This document shows positions 53,731 through 62,400 of a stretch of DNA of 64,000 nucleotides, one piece after another; positions within the stretch are counted from its first letter, which is position 1; the number at the start of each line of letters is the position of its first letter. The notes under the pieces are model-generated. The model searched no databases. It saw nothing but the letters and a program-made list of their open reading frames with translations, and was not told where the DNA came from. Made by a program: the position numbers and the translations under genes. This stretch comes from Candidatus Geothrix odensensis (GTDB lineage Bacteria; Acidobacteriota; Holophagae; Holophagales; Holophagaceae): the NCBI GenBank assembly GCA_016714685.1, contig JADKCH010000004.1, positions 124,001 through 188,000 on the forward strand, written 5' to 3'.

Positions 53731-56232
53731 ATGGCGCAGGTCAGTGGAGTTTCCGTTCTGCCGGTTGCCGACCGGCCGGCGACGGAACGGCCCGAAGCCA
53801 AGGGCGCCGATGCCTCCGAGAGCCCATTTTCCGGGCTGATGGCCCAATTCCTCCTGCCCCCGGCCCCGCCTGGGATCGTGGAAGCGACGCCCGAATCGAC
53901 GGAACGGGGACAAGGAGAGGCGGCCACCGGATCGCCCGACCCCCTCGCCGCGGCGGCCCCCTCGAGCCCAGGTTCTGGCCAGAGCGCCGCCCGCCCCCGC
54001 TCCGCCGAGTCCCCAGGCCTCCGGGAATCCACCTCCGCAGGTGAAGCCAGTGTTGCCGCCTCGCACTCCGGAGCCGCTCCTGTGCCGGGCAGCCCGGGGA
54101 CGCCCCCGGCCCTCGAACCCGCCGCCACAGGGGCGGTCCCGTCTCCGCAGGCAAGCCCCGCACCCGCCCCGCAGGCCGGGGCAGTCCCGATCCCGCGCCC
54201 CTTGGCCGGAGCCCCACCCACTCCTTCAGGAATCGGGGGCACTCCCACCAACCTCTCCATGCAGGGAGAACCCAAGACGGCGCCCACCCGGGAAACCTCG
54301 GCAGAAACAGCCCAGACTCCGTCCCCCACCTCCGCTTCAGCCCCCTTCCCGGTTCCGGGTGCTTCGGCCTTGGTCCCTCCTGCACCCAACACCAGGCCCG
54401 AAGGCCAGGCGCAGGCAAAGGTCGAGACGACGCCGTCCGCACCCAGCCAGCCGGCCGCGCAGCCCGGTCCCGTCGTCCCTCCGGCCGTACCCAAGACCGC
54501 GCCCGAGGGACCCGCGCCAGTGAGGGTCGAGGCGACCCTGCCCGCCCCGGGCACCTTCGCGCCCGTATCCTCCCGGCCGGTCGCGCTGCCCGATCCCCCC
54601 TCCCCCAGCCCAGGCCGAGGGGCGCCAGAGGTCGAGGCGACCCTGCCCGCCCCGGGCACCATCACGCCCGCGTCCCCCCAGCCGGTCGCGCAGCCCGATC
54701 CCAGCGCCCTCCCGACCGCGCCCAAGGCCACGCCCGAAGGGCATGCGCCAGTGAGGGTCGAGGCGACGCTGCCAACCCCGGGCACCTTCACGCCCGCGTC
54801 CCCCCGGCCGGTCGCGCAGCCCGATCCCGTCACCCTCCCGACCGCGCTCAAGGCCACGCCCGAAGGGCATTCGCCAGTGATGGTCGAGGCGACCCTGCCC
54901 ACCCCGGGCACCTTCACGCCCGCCTCCGCCCAGCCGGTCGCGCAGCCCGATCCCATCACCCTCCCGACCACGCCCAAGGCCACGCCCGAAGGCCCCGCGC
55001 CAGTGATGGTCGAGGCGACGCTGCCCGCCCCAGGCACCTTCGCGCCCGCGTCCCCCCAGCCGGTCGCGCAGCCCGATCCCAGCGCCCTTCCGACCACGCC
55101 CAAGGCCACGCCCGAAGGCCTCGCGCCAGTGGAGGTCGAGGCAAAGCTGCCCGCCCCAGGCACCATCACGCCCGCGTCCCCCCAGCGGCTCGCGCAGCCC
55201 GATCCCAGCGCCCTTCCGGCCGCGCCCAAGGCCGCGCCCGAAGGCCGCGCCCCAGTGATGGTCGAGCCGACGCTGCCTGCACCGGCCGCCCTCGCGCCCC
55301 CATCCGCCCAGCCTGCACCCCAGGTCCAGCCCGCCAGCCTTCCTCCGTTTCAGGCGATGGCGGCCATGGGCCAGGCGGTTCTGAGGGCGGGGGGACGTTC
55401 GGCCCGAGGCGCCGAGGCTGAATCCAACCTCCCACCGGTCGCGAGGACCGACGAGTCCCCCCGTTCCGGGCGGACGCCGGTCCCCGTGGAAGCAACCCTT
55501 CCTGGGCGCCTCCCCTCCGGCCAGACCGGGCCACACCCCATCGAGTTCTCCCCTGCCCCACCGAATTCGATTCCGAGCCCCCTGGCCGGTCCCGCGACTC
55601 AGCCTGGAAGCTCCACTCCGGGGAGCGGCGCCGCAGCAACGTCGATGCCGGGGGCGGAGGCCAGCCTGCTCGCGCCGCGAGGTCTGGCCGCACCGAGCGA
55701 AGTCCAGGCCCATCCCGCACTTTCCCAGGTCTCGGACGGATCCCCCCTGGCGGCCGTCGCCACCTTTTCCAGAGCCCAGGCTCCCGAGGCTGTGGCATCG
55801 GCCCCAGCGCCCTCCACGCCCCTCGCGCCGCCCACGCCCCCCGTGGCCCAGGTGGAGACCGGCCTGCGTTGGATGCTGAAGGGGGGCAGCCAGGAGGCCC
55901 AGCTGCAGCTCCATCCGGATTCTCTGGGCCAGGTGACGATCCACCTGAAAGTGGAAGGCGGCGAAGTGCATGCCCGCCTGTGGATCACCGAGCCCGCCTC
56001 CGTGCAGGTGGTCCGGGAAGGCCGTCCGCACCTGGAGCAGGCCCTCCGGGACCAGGGCCTCCAACTGGGCAGCTTCGATCTCCAGCAGGGCCATCGCCCC
56101 TTCCAGGAAGCGCCCTCCGCCCCGACCCTCCGCGAGCCCGTGGTTCCAGGGCCGGTCATCGCCCGGCAAGAATCACCCGCGCCCCCGGCGCCCTCCATCC
56201 TGAACCCGCACCACGTCGAGCTCTACGCCTGA
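53731..56232 (+). CDS. fliK: Flagellar hook-length control protein FliK with tandem repeats
   Basis: An 833-residue secreted ruler that sets hook length and triggers the export switch. Most of it is Pro/Ala/Thr-rich and probably extended. The conserved FliK C-terminal domain lies near residues 705-800: TGLRWMLKGGSQEAQLQLHP, DSLGQVTIHLKVEGGEVHAR and EGRPHLEQALRDQGLQLGSF. Between 54514 and about 55320 lie tandem repeats of 42 residues (for example VEATLPAPGTF...PVAQPDPSALPT). E. coli-type FliK is about 400 residues, so this one is long; a longer ruler would mean a longer hook, which is inference. ATG 53731 follows GAGGCGG. It is followed by flgD and flgE. Confidence 0.88.
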   Translation: MAQVSGVSVLPVADRPATERPEAKGADASESPFSGLMAQFLLPPAPPGIVEATPESTERGQGEAATGSPDPLAAAAPSSPGSGQSAARPRSAESPGLRESTSAGEASVAASHSGAAPVPGSPGTPPALEPAATGAVPSPQASPAPAPQAGAVPIPRPLAGAPPTPSGIGGTPTNLSMQGEPKTAPTRETSAETAQTPSPTSASAPFPVPGASALVPPAPNTRPEGQAQAKVETTPSAPSQPAAQPGPVVPPAVPKTAPEGPAPVRVEATLPAPGTFAPVSSRPVALPDPPSPSPGRGAPEVEATLPAPGTITPASPQPVAQPDPSALPTAPKATPEGHAPVRVEATLPTPGTFTPASPRPVAQPDPVTLPTALKATPEGHSPVMVEATLPTPGTFTPASAQPVAQPDPITLPTTPKATPEGPAPVMVEATLPAPGTFAPASPQPVAQPDPSALPTTPKATPEGLAPVEVEAKLPAPGTITPASPQRLAQPDPSALPAAPKAAPEGRAPVMVEPTLPAPAALAPPSAQPAPQVQPASLPPFQAMAAMGQAVLRAGGRSARGAEAESNLPPVARTDESPRSGRTPVPVEATLPGRLPSGQTGPHPIEFSPAPPNSIPSPLAGPATQPGSSTPGSGAAATSMPGAEASLLAPRGLAAPSEVQAHPALSQVSDGSPLAAVATFSRAQAPEAVASAPAPSTPLAPPTPPVAQVETGLRWMLKGGSQEAQLQLHPDSLGQVTIHLKVEGGEVHARLWITEPASVQVVREGRPHLEQALRDQGLQLGSFDLQQGHRPFQEAPSAPTLREPVVPGPVIARQESPAPPAPSILNPHHVELYA
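54514..55320 (+). repeat. 126-bp tandem repeats in fliK
   Basis: Five units start exactly 126 bases apart (54745, 54871, 54997, 55123, 55249), preceded by two shortened ones (about 54514 and 54622). Each codes for 42 residues. The units differ at a limited number of codons and keep the reading frame, as expected for repeats that expand and contract. Confidence 0.85.
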
Positions 56233-56272
56233 TCGGCACGCTTCCTGTTCTGCACTGCCCCTGGAGGTCCCC

Positions 56273-56932
56273 ATGCAAACCGGCATGATCACCACGACCG
56301 CGCCCACCACCACGACAACCTCGACCAGCACCGCGAAGAACGCCCTGGACAAGGACGGCTTCCTCAAGCTGCTCGTGGCCCAGCTCCAGAACCAGGATCC
56401 GACCGGAGCCGGGCAGGATCCGAACCAGATGGTGCAGCAGCTGACCAGCTTCTCCAGCCTCGAGCAGGCCCAGCAGACCAACAGCCTGCTGACGGGTCTC
56501 CAGACCCAGACGGCCGGCCTCTTCCAGGCCCAGACCGCCGGTCTGGTGGGCAAGACCGTGAAAGTGGACGGCTCGGGCTTCAGCCTCAAGGCCGGCGCCG
56601 CCAGCATGAACCTTGAGCTGGGTGCCGCGGCGAACGTGACCTTGACTGTGAAGGATGCCAACGGGAAGGTCGTGGCCACGCTGCCCCAGGGGCACCTCAA
56701 CCGTGGCCTCAGCACCGTCGCCTGGGATGGCAAGGATGCCGACGGCAACGTCCTGCCGGACGGCCCCTACAAGGTCGAGGTGACCGCCACCGGCGACGAC
56801 GGTAAGCCCGCCCTCTTCCGCACCAGCCTGAGCATGAAGGTGGACGCCGTGACCTTCAGCAACGGCGGCATCTACCTGGCCTCCGGAGGCAATGTGTTCG
56901 CCCTGTCCGACGTCCTCGAAATCACCGCCTAG
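56273..56932 (+). CDS. flgD: Flagellar hook-cap scaffold protein FlgD
   Basis: A 219-residue hook-assembly scaffold. After a Thr-rich start comes the conserved N-domain (DKDGFLKLLVAQLQNQDPTG, NQMVQQLTSFSSLEQAQQ), followed by the Ig/Tudor-like part with FlgD-type Gly-rich strands (VKDANGKVVATLPQGHLNRG, WDGKDADGNVLPDGPYKVEV). The N-domain motif is diagnostic. The protein is complete and normal in length. It follows fliK by 40 bases with the ribosome site GGAGG. Confidence 0.95.
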   Translation: MQTGMITTTAPTTTTTSTSTAKNALDKDGFLKLLVAQLQNQDPTGAGQDPNQMVQQLTSFSSLEQAQQTNSLLTGLQTQTAGLFQAQTAGLVGKTVKVDGSGFSLKAGAASMNLELGAAANVTLTVKDANGKVVATLPQGHLNRGLSTVAWDGKDADGNVLPDGPYKVEVTATGDDGKPALFRTSLSMKVDAVTFSNGGIYLASGGNVFALSDVLEITA

Positions 56933-56972
56933 CGCCCATCCCACCCTGCCCCCAAACCCCAAGGAGCAACCC

Positions 56973-58244
56973 ATGAGCCTCTACTCCGCCTTCTACTCCG
57001 GCCTCTCCGGCCTCTCCAGCAACGCCAGCGCCCTGAACGTGATCGGCAACAACCTGTCGAACATCAACACGGTCGGGTTCAAGGGCTCCACCATGACCTT
57101 CCGGGACATCTTCGCCTCGGCGGGGGCGACGGCCACCCAGGGCAACGGCAACCCGATCCAGTTCGGCCTCGGCGTCCAGACCAACTCCGTGAACCAGGAC
57201 TTCGCCCAGTCCTCTTTCCAGGCCACGGGCAACGCGCTGGACATGGCCCTCCAGGGCAATGGCTTCTTCACCCTGCAGACGAACGGCGGAACCCAGGTCT
57301 TCAGCCGTGCCGGCAACTTCACCCGGGACAGCCTGGGCTATCTGGTGGCCAGCGACGGCTCCAATGTGATGGGCTGGAACCGGGACGCGACCGGCAACGT
57401 GGTCACCACCACCTCCATGGTGCCTGTGCAGGTCTCCGCCGCCACGCTTGGAGCCCAGGCCACCACGGACATGTCCCTGGGCGTCAACCTCAATGCCAAT
57501 GCCGTGGCCGGCAGCACCTTCCAGACGGCCATCCAGGTCTACGACAGCCTGGGCAACTCTCAGAACCTCACCATCACCTACACCAAGGGCGCCGGCAACA
57601 GCTGGACCTACGGCGTGAGCGGGCCGGCCGGTGCGACCATCACGGGCACGCCCGCCTTGCCCGGCACGATCACCTTCGACGCCACGGGCAAGATCTCCTC
57701 CCTGAACGGCGGCCCCACGCCGCCCGTGCCCGGCGACAACAGCGTCCTGAACATCACCTGGCCCGGCGGCTCCGCCGCGAACAGCACCATCAACTTCGAC
57801 ATCATCAACCCCGATGGCAGCCAGACCTTCACGGGCCTCAGCTCCGCCAGCACGACGGTGAGCAGCTCCCAAAACGGCTTCCCGGCCGGCACGCTGCGGG
57901 ATCTGACCGTGGACCAGGACGGCATGATCACCGGCACGTTCACCAACGGCCAGATCCTCAAGATGGCCCAGCTCGCCGTGTCGAGCTTCACCAACGTGAA
58001 TGGCCTCGAGCAGTCGGGCAACAACCACTGGAGCCAGACCCTGGCCTCGGGCGCGCCCACCATCGGCCTGGCCAACCAGGGCGGCCGCGGCGCCATCCTC
58101 GGCTCCAACCTCGAGCTGTCCAACGTGGACGTGGCCAGCGAGTTCACCAAGCTCATCGTGAGCCAGCGCGGCTACCAGGCCAACTCGCGCATCGTGACCA
58201 CCACCGATGAGCTGTTGCAGGAAACCCTCAACCTCAAGCGCTAA
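56973..58244 (+). CDS. flgE: Flagellar hook protein FlgE
   Basis: A 423-residue hook subunit. The N-terminal rod/hook motif is SLYSAFYSGLSGLSSNASAL, NVIGNNLSNINTVGFKGSTM. The flagellar basal-body FlgG/E domain follows (FQATGNALDMALQGNGFFTL, VFSRAGNFTRDSLGYLVASD), a variable D2 domain, and the C-terminal helix (GAILGSNLELSNVDVASEFT, KLIVSQRGYQANSRIVTTTD). It starts behind AAGGAG. It is the last flagellar gene in the window. Confidence 0.95.
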   Translation: MSLYSAFYSGLSGLSSNASALNVIGNNLSNINTVGFKGSTMTFRDIFASAGATATQGNGNPIQFGLGVQTNSVNQDFAQSSFQATGNALDMALQGNGFFTLQTNGGTQVFSRAGNFTRDSLGYLVASDGSNVMGWNRDATGNVVTTTSMVPVQVSAATLGAQATTDMSLGVNLNANAVAGSTFQTAIQVYDSLGNSQNLTITYTKGAGNSWTYGVSGPAGATITGTPALPGTITFDATGKISSLNGGPTPPVPGDNSVLNITWPGGSAANSTINFDIINPDGSQTFTGLSSASTTVSSSQNGFPAGTLRDLTVDQDGMITGTFTNGQILKMAQLAVSSFTNVNGLEQSGNNHWSQTLASGAPTIGLANQGGRGAILGSNLELSNVDVASEFTKLIVSQRGYQANSRIVTTTDELLQETLNLKR

Positions 58245-58260
58245 GCACCGCTTGATCCCG

Positions 58261-58284
58261 CGCGCGGCCCTCCGGGGCCGCGCG
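58261..58284 (+). terminator. Hairpin after flgE
   Basis: A perfect 10-bp stem CGCGCGGCCC / GGGCCGCGCG with a TCCG loop begins 16 bases past the flgE stop. No T run follows, so termination may be incomplete or need Rho. Confidence 0.5.
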
Positions 58285-58305
58285 TGGCGTAGGGGGATAG
58301 GTGGT

Positions 58306-58311
58306 TAGAAT
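58306..58311 (+). promoter_or_regulatory. Possible -10 box of ispG
   Basis: TAGAAT lies 22 bases before the ispG ATG and is identical to the -10 box of the tRNA-Val promoter. No clear -35 box is present at 16-18 bp upstream, so confidence is low. Confidence 0.3.
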
Positions 58312-58332
58312 GGGATCTTTGACCGAGGCCCC

Positions 58333-59439
58333 ATGTCCGAGCAGGATCCCCAGCCCCTCGCGCCACGCCGGAAAACCCGCCAGATCCTGGTGGGCAAGGT
58401 GCCCGTGGGCGGGGATGCCCCGATCACCGTGCAGAGCATGACCAAGACGGACACCCGGGACGTGGAGGCCACCGTCAACCAGATCTACGGCTACGCCAAC
58501 GCCGGCTGCGAGATCGTGCGGGTGAGCGTGCCCACCAAGAAGGCGGGCGAGGTCTTCCACGAAATCTGCGACCGCAGCCCCATCCCCGTCATCGCCGACA
58601 TCCATTTCGACTACCGCCTGGCCCTGGTGGCGGCCGATGGCGGTGCCGCCTGCCTGCGCATCAACCCCGGCAACATCGGCGGCCAGGATCGCGTGAAGGC
58701 CGTGGTGGACAAGGCCGGATCGCTGGGCATCCCCATCCGCATCGGCGTGAACGGCGGCAGCCTGGAGAAGGACCTGCTCGACCAGTTCGGCACCGCCACG
58801 CCCGAGGCCATGGTGGAGAGCGCCCTGCGCCACATCGAGGTCCTGGAGCGCGAGGGCTTCCGCGACATCAAGATCAGCCTCAAGGCCAGCGACGTGGTCC
58901 GCACCGTGCAGGCCTACCGCCTGCTGGCCAGGCAGGTGGACTACCCCTTCCACCTGGGCATCACCGAAGCGGGCACCCCGTTCGGGGGCACCATCCGGTC
59001 CAGCGTCGGGATGGGCATCCTCCTGGCCGAGGGCATCGGCGACACCATCCGGGTCTCCCTCACCGGCGAGGGCGAGGACGAGTGCCGCGTGGGCCACGAG
59101 ATGCTGCGTTCTCTGGCGCTGCGCAGCGGCGGCTTCCGCATGGTGAGCTGCCCCAGCTGCGGCCGCGTGCAGATCGACCTCAACCGGGTGGCCAACGAGA
59201 TCGAGGAAGGGCTCAAGCTCATCAACCACGAGAACATCACCTACGCGGTGATGGGCTGCGTGGTGAACGGCCCTGGTGAGGCCAAGGATGCCGATCTCGG
59301 CGTGGCGGGCGGCGCGGGCGAAGGCCTCATCTACCGCAAGGGCGAGCTCATCCGGAAGGTGAAGGAGGAGGACCTCGTCCCCGCTTTCCTGGAAGAGGCC
59401 CGGAAGGTGAAGGCCGAGGCCGATGCGGCAAAGGCGTAG
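58333..59439 (+). CDS. ispG: 4-hydroxy-3-methylbut-2-enyl-diphosphate synthase (flavodoxin)
   Basis: A 368-residue Fe-S enzyme of the MEP isoprenoid pathway that converts ME-cPP to HMBPP. The TIM-barrel start (TVQSMTKTDTRDVEATVNQI) and core motifs (PVIADIHFDYRLAL, CLRINPGNIGG, RIGVNGGSLEKDLL, ISLKASDVVRT) are present. The [4Fe-4S] ligands are in SCPSCGRVQIDL and GCVVNGPGEAKDADLG. Length matches the bacterial form without the extra insert. YidD follows after two bases. Confidence 0.96.
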   Translation: MSEQDPQPLAPRRKTRQILVGKVPVGGDAPITVQSMTKTDTRDVEATVNQIYGYANAGCEIVRVSVPTKKAGEVFHEICDRSPIPVIADIHFDYRLALVAADGGAACLRINPGNIGGQDRVKAVVDKAGSLGIPIRIGVNGGSLEKDLLDQFGTATPEAMVESALRHIEVLEREGFRDIKISLKASDVVRTVQAYRLLARQVDYPFHLGITEAGTPFGGTIRSSVGMGILLAEGIGDTIRVSLTGEGEDECRVGHEMLRSLALRSGGFRMVSCPSCGRVQIDLNRVANEIEEGLKLINHENITYAVMGCVVNGPGEAKDADLGVAGGAGEGLIYRKGELIRKVKEEDLVPAFLEEARKVKAEADAAKA

Positions 59440-59440
59440 G

Positions 59441-59737
59441 ATGGCCGACTGGCTGCTGTCCCACCCGCTGGTGGCCATCGGGCTGTTCCTGGTCCTCGAG
59501 GCTTTTCTGCCGGTGCGCTTCCAGCCCACCGCCTGGGTCTGCCGGGCCCTGATCCGGGCCTACCAGGCCACCCTGTCCAGCCACCTGCCCACCCAGTGCA
59601 AGTTCACGCCCACCTGCAGCCACTATGGCCTGGGGTGCATCCAGCGGTACGGCACCCTCCGCGGGGGCCTGCTCACCACCTGGCGGCTGCTCCGCTGCTC
59701 GCCGCTGACCACGGGCGGCACCGATCCGGTTCCATAA
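59441..59737 (+). CDS. yidD: Membrane protein insertion efficiency factor YidD
   Basis: A 98-residue member of the YidD family. An N-terminal hydrophobic segment (HPLVAIGLFLVLEAFLPV) is followed by the family core CKFTPTCSHYGLGCIQRYGT with its three Cys residues, and LLRCSPLTTGGTDPVP. The extra N-terminal membrane segment is longer than usual. The ATG at 59441 follows AAAGGCGTAGG; the frame is open to 59423. YidD usually sits near rpmH-rnpA-yidC, but here it follows ispG. Confidence 0.87.
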   Translation: MADWLLSHPLVAIGLFLVLEAFLPVRFQPTAWVCRALIRAYQATLSSHLPTQCKFTPTCSHYGLGCIQRYGTLRGGLLTTWRLLRCSPLTTGGTDPVP

Positions 59738-59802
59738 ACGATGCATCTATCCCAAGCTGAAGGGTGGTGCCCGCCCCACCCGGCGGCCCGAGGGGGTGGA
59801 CC

Positions 59803-62262
59803 GTGTGCGGAATCGTATCGCTGTGTTACGGCTCAGATGTATCCGCGCTGGGGCACGAGGCCGGCGAGCTGCTGAAGCGGCTTGAGTACCGCGGCTACGA
59901 TTCCACCGGAGGCGCCTTCATCGGGGATGACGGCGCCATCCGGTTGCTGAAGAAAGTGGGCGCGCCCAGCCGCGTGGTGCCGGAGCTGGGCATCGACCGC
60001 CAGTCCGGCCAGCGGTTCATCGGCCAGGTGCGCTGGGCCACCTACGGCGCGGTCTCGGACGTGAACAGCCAACCGCACCACGTGCGGTGCAAGGTCGAGC
60101 TGGTGGGCGCCCACAATGGCAACATCTCGAACACGGACGGCTTGAAGCCTGCGCTGGCCACCCGGGGCCACCAGGTGGTGTCCGACAACGACGGGGAGAT
60201 GATCACCCACCTCGTCGAGGACGCCTACGCGGCCCACCAGTCGGTACCCGGTCCCGTCCTGGCGGAGGGTCGCAGGGCCCTCGCGGCCTCGGGGCTGACG
60301 GGAACCGTTCCGGACGGGGCCCTCCTCCTGATGCTCGCGGCACGCAAGGCCAATGGGCAGGCCGATGGCTCCTATGCCGCGGCCTTCGCCGATCCCCGGG
60401 TGCCCGGCGTGGTGGCCGTCAAGTGCGGTTCCTCGCTCTACGCGGGGATCGGCCACGATGCGCACGGCGCCTTTGTGGTGGTCTCCAGCGACCTCACCTC
60501 CGTGCTCTCCAAGACCCGCATGCTCATACCGCTCTCCGAAGGGGAGGGCATCTGGTTCACCGAGCGCGAGTACCTGGTCTTCCCCATGAGCGGCGAGCTC
60601 TCCTTCGCCGCGCCCCGGCCCAAGCGGTCCAAGCTCAACGTGCGGGACACCGGCCTCCGGGCGTCCTTCCGCTACTACATGGAGCAGGAGATCGCTTCGG
60701 CCCCCGACAACCTGGACGAGGTGCTCCGCTACTACTTCCGCAGCCCCGAGACCGACAGCCTGTTCGCCGCTTTCGAGGACCGCCAGGACCTGTGCAAGGC
60801 CCTCGTCTACAAGGTGCTGGCCCTCTACGAGGCCCCCGATGAGGCCGCCCTGGCGGCGGCCTTGAAGGCCGTGCTCGCGGACCCCGTCCACCAGGACCTG
60901 GCCTTGCGCGTGAAGCCCCATGCGGACGTGCTCCAGGCCCACTGCGGCCAGCCCACCTCGGACGAGCGCCAGCTGCTCGCGGACCTCCAGCGCCTCGCTC
61001 CGCAGGCCAGTGAGTCGCTGGCCCTCTTCGACCTGCTCTTCGTTTGGAAGAAGCAGCGCCGGGTCACCCGCCACCTGGCGGAACTGGTCCAGACCATCCG
61101 GGAGGCCCAGAAGGAGGGCGGGCGCATCTTCCTGGTGGCCTCCGGCACCTCGTACCACGCGGCCCTGATCGCCGCCACCTTCTTCAACAACCTCGCCGGC
61201 GTGGCGGTCTTCCCCTGCAACCCGGGCATGTTCCGGTCCATGTACCTGAACACGCTCCAGCCCCGGGACCTGCTCATCGGCATCACGCAGTCCGGCGAAA
61301 CCAAGGACCTGGTGGACATCTTCCAGGACGTGCGCGCCCGCGTGCCCGCCCTGCGCCGCCTCTCCCTGGTGAACAACGAGAACAGCCGCATCCCCCAGGA
61401 GCTCTCCGAGTTCTACCTGCCGATCCTCTGCGGCCCCGAGATCGCCGTGGCCGCCACCAAGAGCTTCCTCAACCAGGTCGCCATCCTCTACGTGCTGGCG
61501 GCCTCCTTCTCCCTCACCGAGCGCAAGATCGCGGTGAATCTGGAGCGCGCCAAGGAGCTCATCACCGAGACCCTGCGCGGCTGCGAAGCCAGCGTGGAAG
61601 AAGCCGCCCGGCGCCTCTACCTGGAGCCCTCCCTGCACATCCTGGGCACGGGCCTCATCGGCCTGGCCCGGGAAGGCGCCCTCAAGATCCGCGAAGTGGT
61701 GCTGAACCACGCCGAGGGCTACGATGCCGCCGAGTTCAAGCACGGCCCCAACACCATCCTGGGAAAGAACACGCTGTTCTCCATCCAGGATCTGGCGGGC
61801 CTGCTGGAGGTCTACGAGCAGCACCGTGACGGCCGCCCCTTCGCCGGCGGCATCGAGGCCCTCCAGGCCTGGCCCGAGCTGGTGGAGACGCGCTTCTCCA
61901 ACTACCCGCTGCTCTTCGTCTGCCCCAGTGAGGAACGGGACGTGCGCATCACCATCAGCCAGATCCACACCCACAAGATCCGGGGCGCCGACATCCTGCT
62001 CATCGCCGAGAAGAACGCGGAACTGGCCCTGGCCGTCGCCGGAAAGCCCATGGGTCAGGACCGCTACTGGTCGAAGTACATCGAAGTGCCCGCCAGCGGG
62101 GATCCGAACCTCTTCGTGTTTGCCGCCTCGGTGGCCCTGCAGCGCCTGGCCTTCCGCATGTCCGTCCTGAAGATGGAGTATCTCGACCGCCTGGCGGTGG
62201 CGGACCACGGCGTCCATCCCGATGCTCCCAAGAATGTGTCGAAGTCCATCACCGTAGATTAA
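59803..62262 (+). CDS. Enlarged GlmS-like glutamine amidotransferase/SIS protein
   Basis: An 819-residue paralog of GlmS, about 210 residues longer than the canonical enzyme. The GTG at 59803 is the start because it puts the glutaminase Cys at position 2 (CGIVSLCYGS), behind GAGGGGG. The glutaminase half keeps LEYRGYDSTGGAF, QVRWATYGAVSDVNSQPHH, HNGNISN and DNDGEMITHL. The SIS half keeps VASGTSYHAALIAATFFNNL, GITQSGETKDLVDI, GPEIAVAATKSFLNQV, HAEGYDAAEFKHGPN and the end DAPKNVSKSITVD. Extra sequence lies before the first SIS domain (about residues 315-440) and inside the second (about residues 680-750). It is probably a GlmS-type enzyme with altered substrate or regulation; function not assigned. 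Confidence 0.85.
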   Translation: MCGIVSLCYGSDVSALGHEAGELLKRLEYRGYDSTGGAFIGDDGAIRLLKKVGAPSRVVPELGIDRQSGQRFIGQVRWATYGAVSDVNSQPHHVRCKVELVGAHNGNISNTDGLKPALATRGHQVVSDNDGEMITHLVEDAYAAHQSVPGPVLAEGRRALAASGLTGTVPDGALLLMLAARKANGQADGSYAAAFADPRVPGVVAVKCGSSLYAGIGHDAHGAFVVVSSDLTSVLSKTRMLIPLSEGEGIWFTEREYLVFPMSGELSFAAPRPKRSKLNVRDTGLRASFRYYMEQEIASAPDNLDEVLRYYFRSPETDSLFAAFEDRQDLCKALVYKVLALYEAPDEAALAAALKAVLADPVHQDLALRVKPHADVLQAHCGQPTSDERQLLADLQRLAPQASESLALFDLLFVWKKQRRVTRHLAELVQTIREAQKEGGRIFLVASGTSYHAALIAATFFNNLAGVAVFPCNPGMFRSMYLNTLQPRDLLIGITQSGETKDLVDIFQDVRARVPALRRLSLVNNENSRIPQELSEFYLPILCGPEIAVAATKSFLNQVAILYVLAASFSLTERKIAVNLERAKELITETLRGCEASVEEAARRLYLEPSLHILGTGLIGLAREGALKIREVVLNHAEGYDAAEFKHGPNTILGKNTLFSIQDLAGLLEVYEQHRDGRPFAGGIEALQAWPELVETRFSNYPLLFVCPSEERDVRITISQIHTHKIRGADILLIAEKNAELALAVAGKPMGQDRYWSKYIEVPASGDPNLFVFAASVALQRLAFRMSVLKMEYLDRLAVADHGVHPDAPKNVSKSITVD

Positions 62263-62400
62263 ATCAATTTAAATCAATATCTTGGTTGAACATTCGAAGC
62301 ATTAAGGAAAATTTGATCTTTTTTATCAAGATGTGATTCCCCTCACGGCCCGAAGGCCGCATCTTGGGTGCCTGGGGATGGTCCCCGCCAAGGAGCCGGC
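62263..62400 (+). promoter_or_regulatory. AT-rich leader of the RIC gene with an inverted repeat
   Basis: The first 70 bases are strikingly AT-rich for this genome. TTGAT (62313-62317) and ATCAA (62325-62329) form an inverted repeat with seven bases between; Fnr/Dnr-type sites need four, so the match is imperfect. AAATCAAT also occurs twice, ten bases apart, at the start of the region. Regulation by oxygen or nitric oxide would suit the downstream gene but is not shown. Confidence 0.35.

Noticed and set aside
54337..56169. 610-codon minus-strand ORF with Gly/Arg repeats opposite fliK
   Set aside because: It is the antisense shadow of the fliK repeats; fliK has the conserved C-terminal domain and a proper start.
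62313..62329. Fnr-type binding site before ric
   Set aside because: Half-sites TTGAT and ATCAA are seven bases apart; Fnr, Crp and Dnr need four. Kept only as a general inverted repeat.
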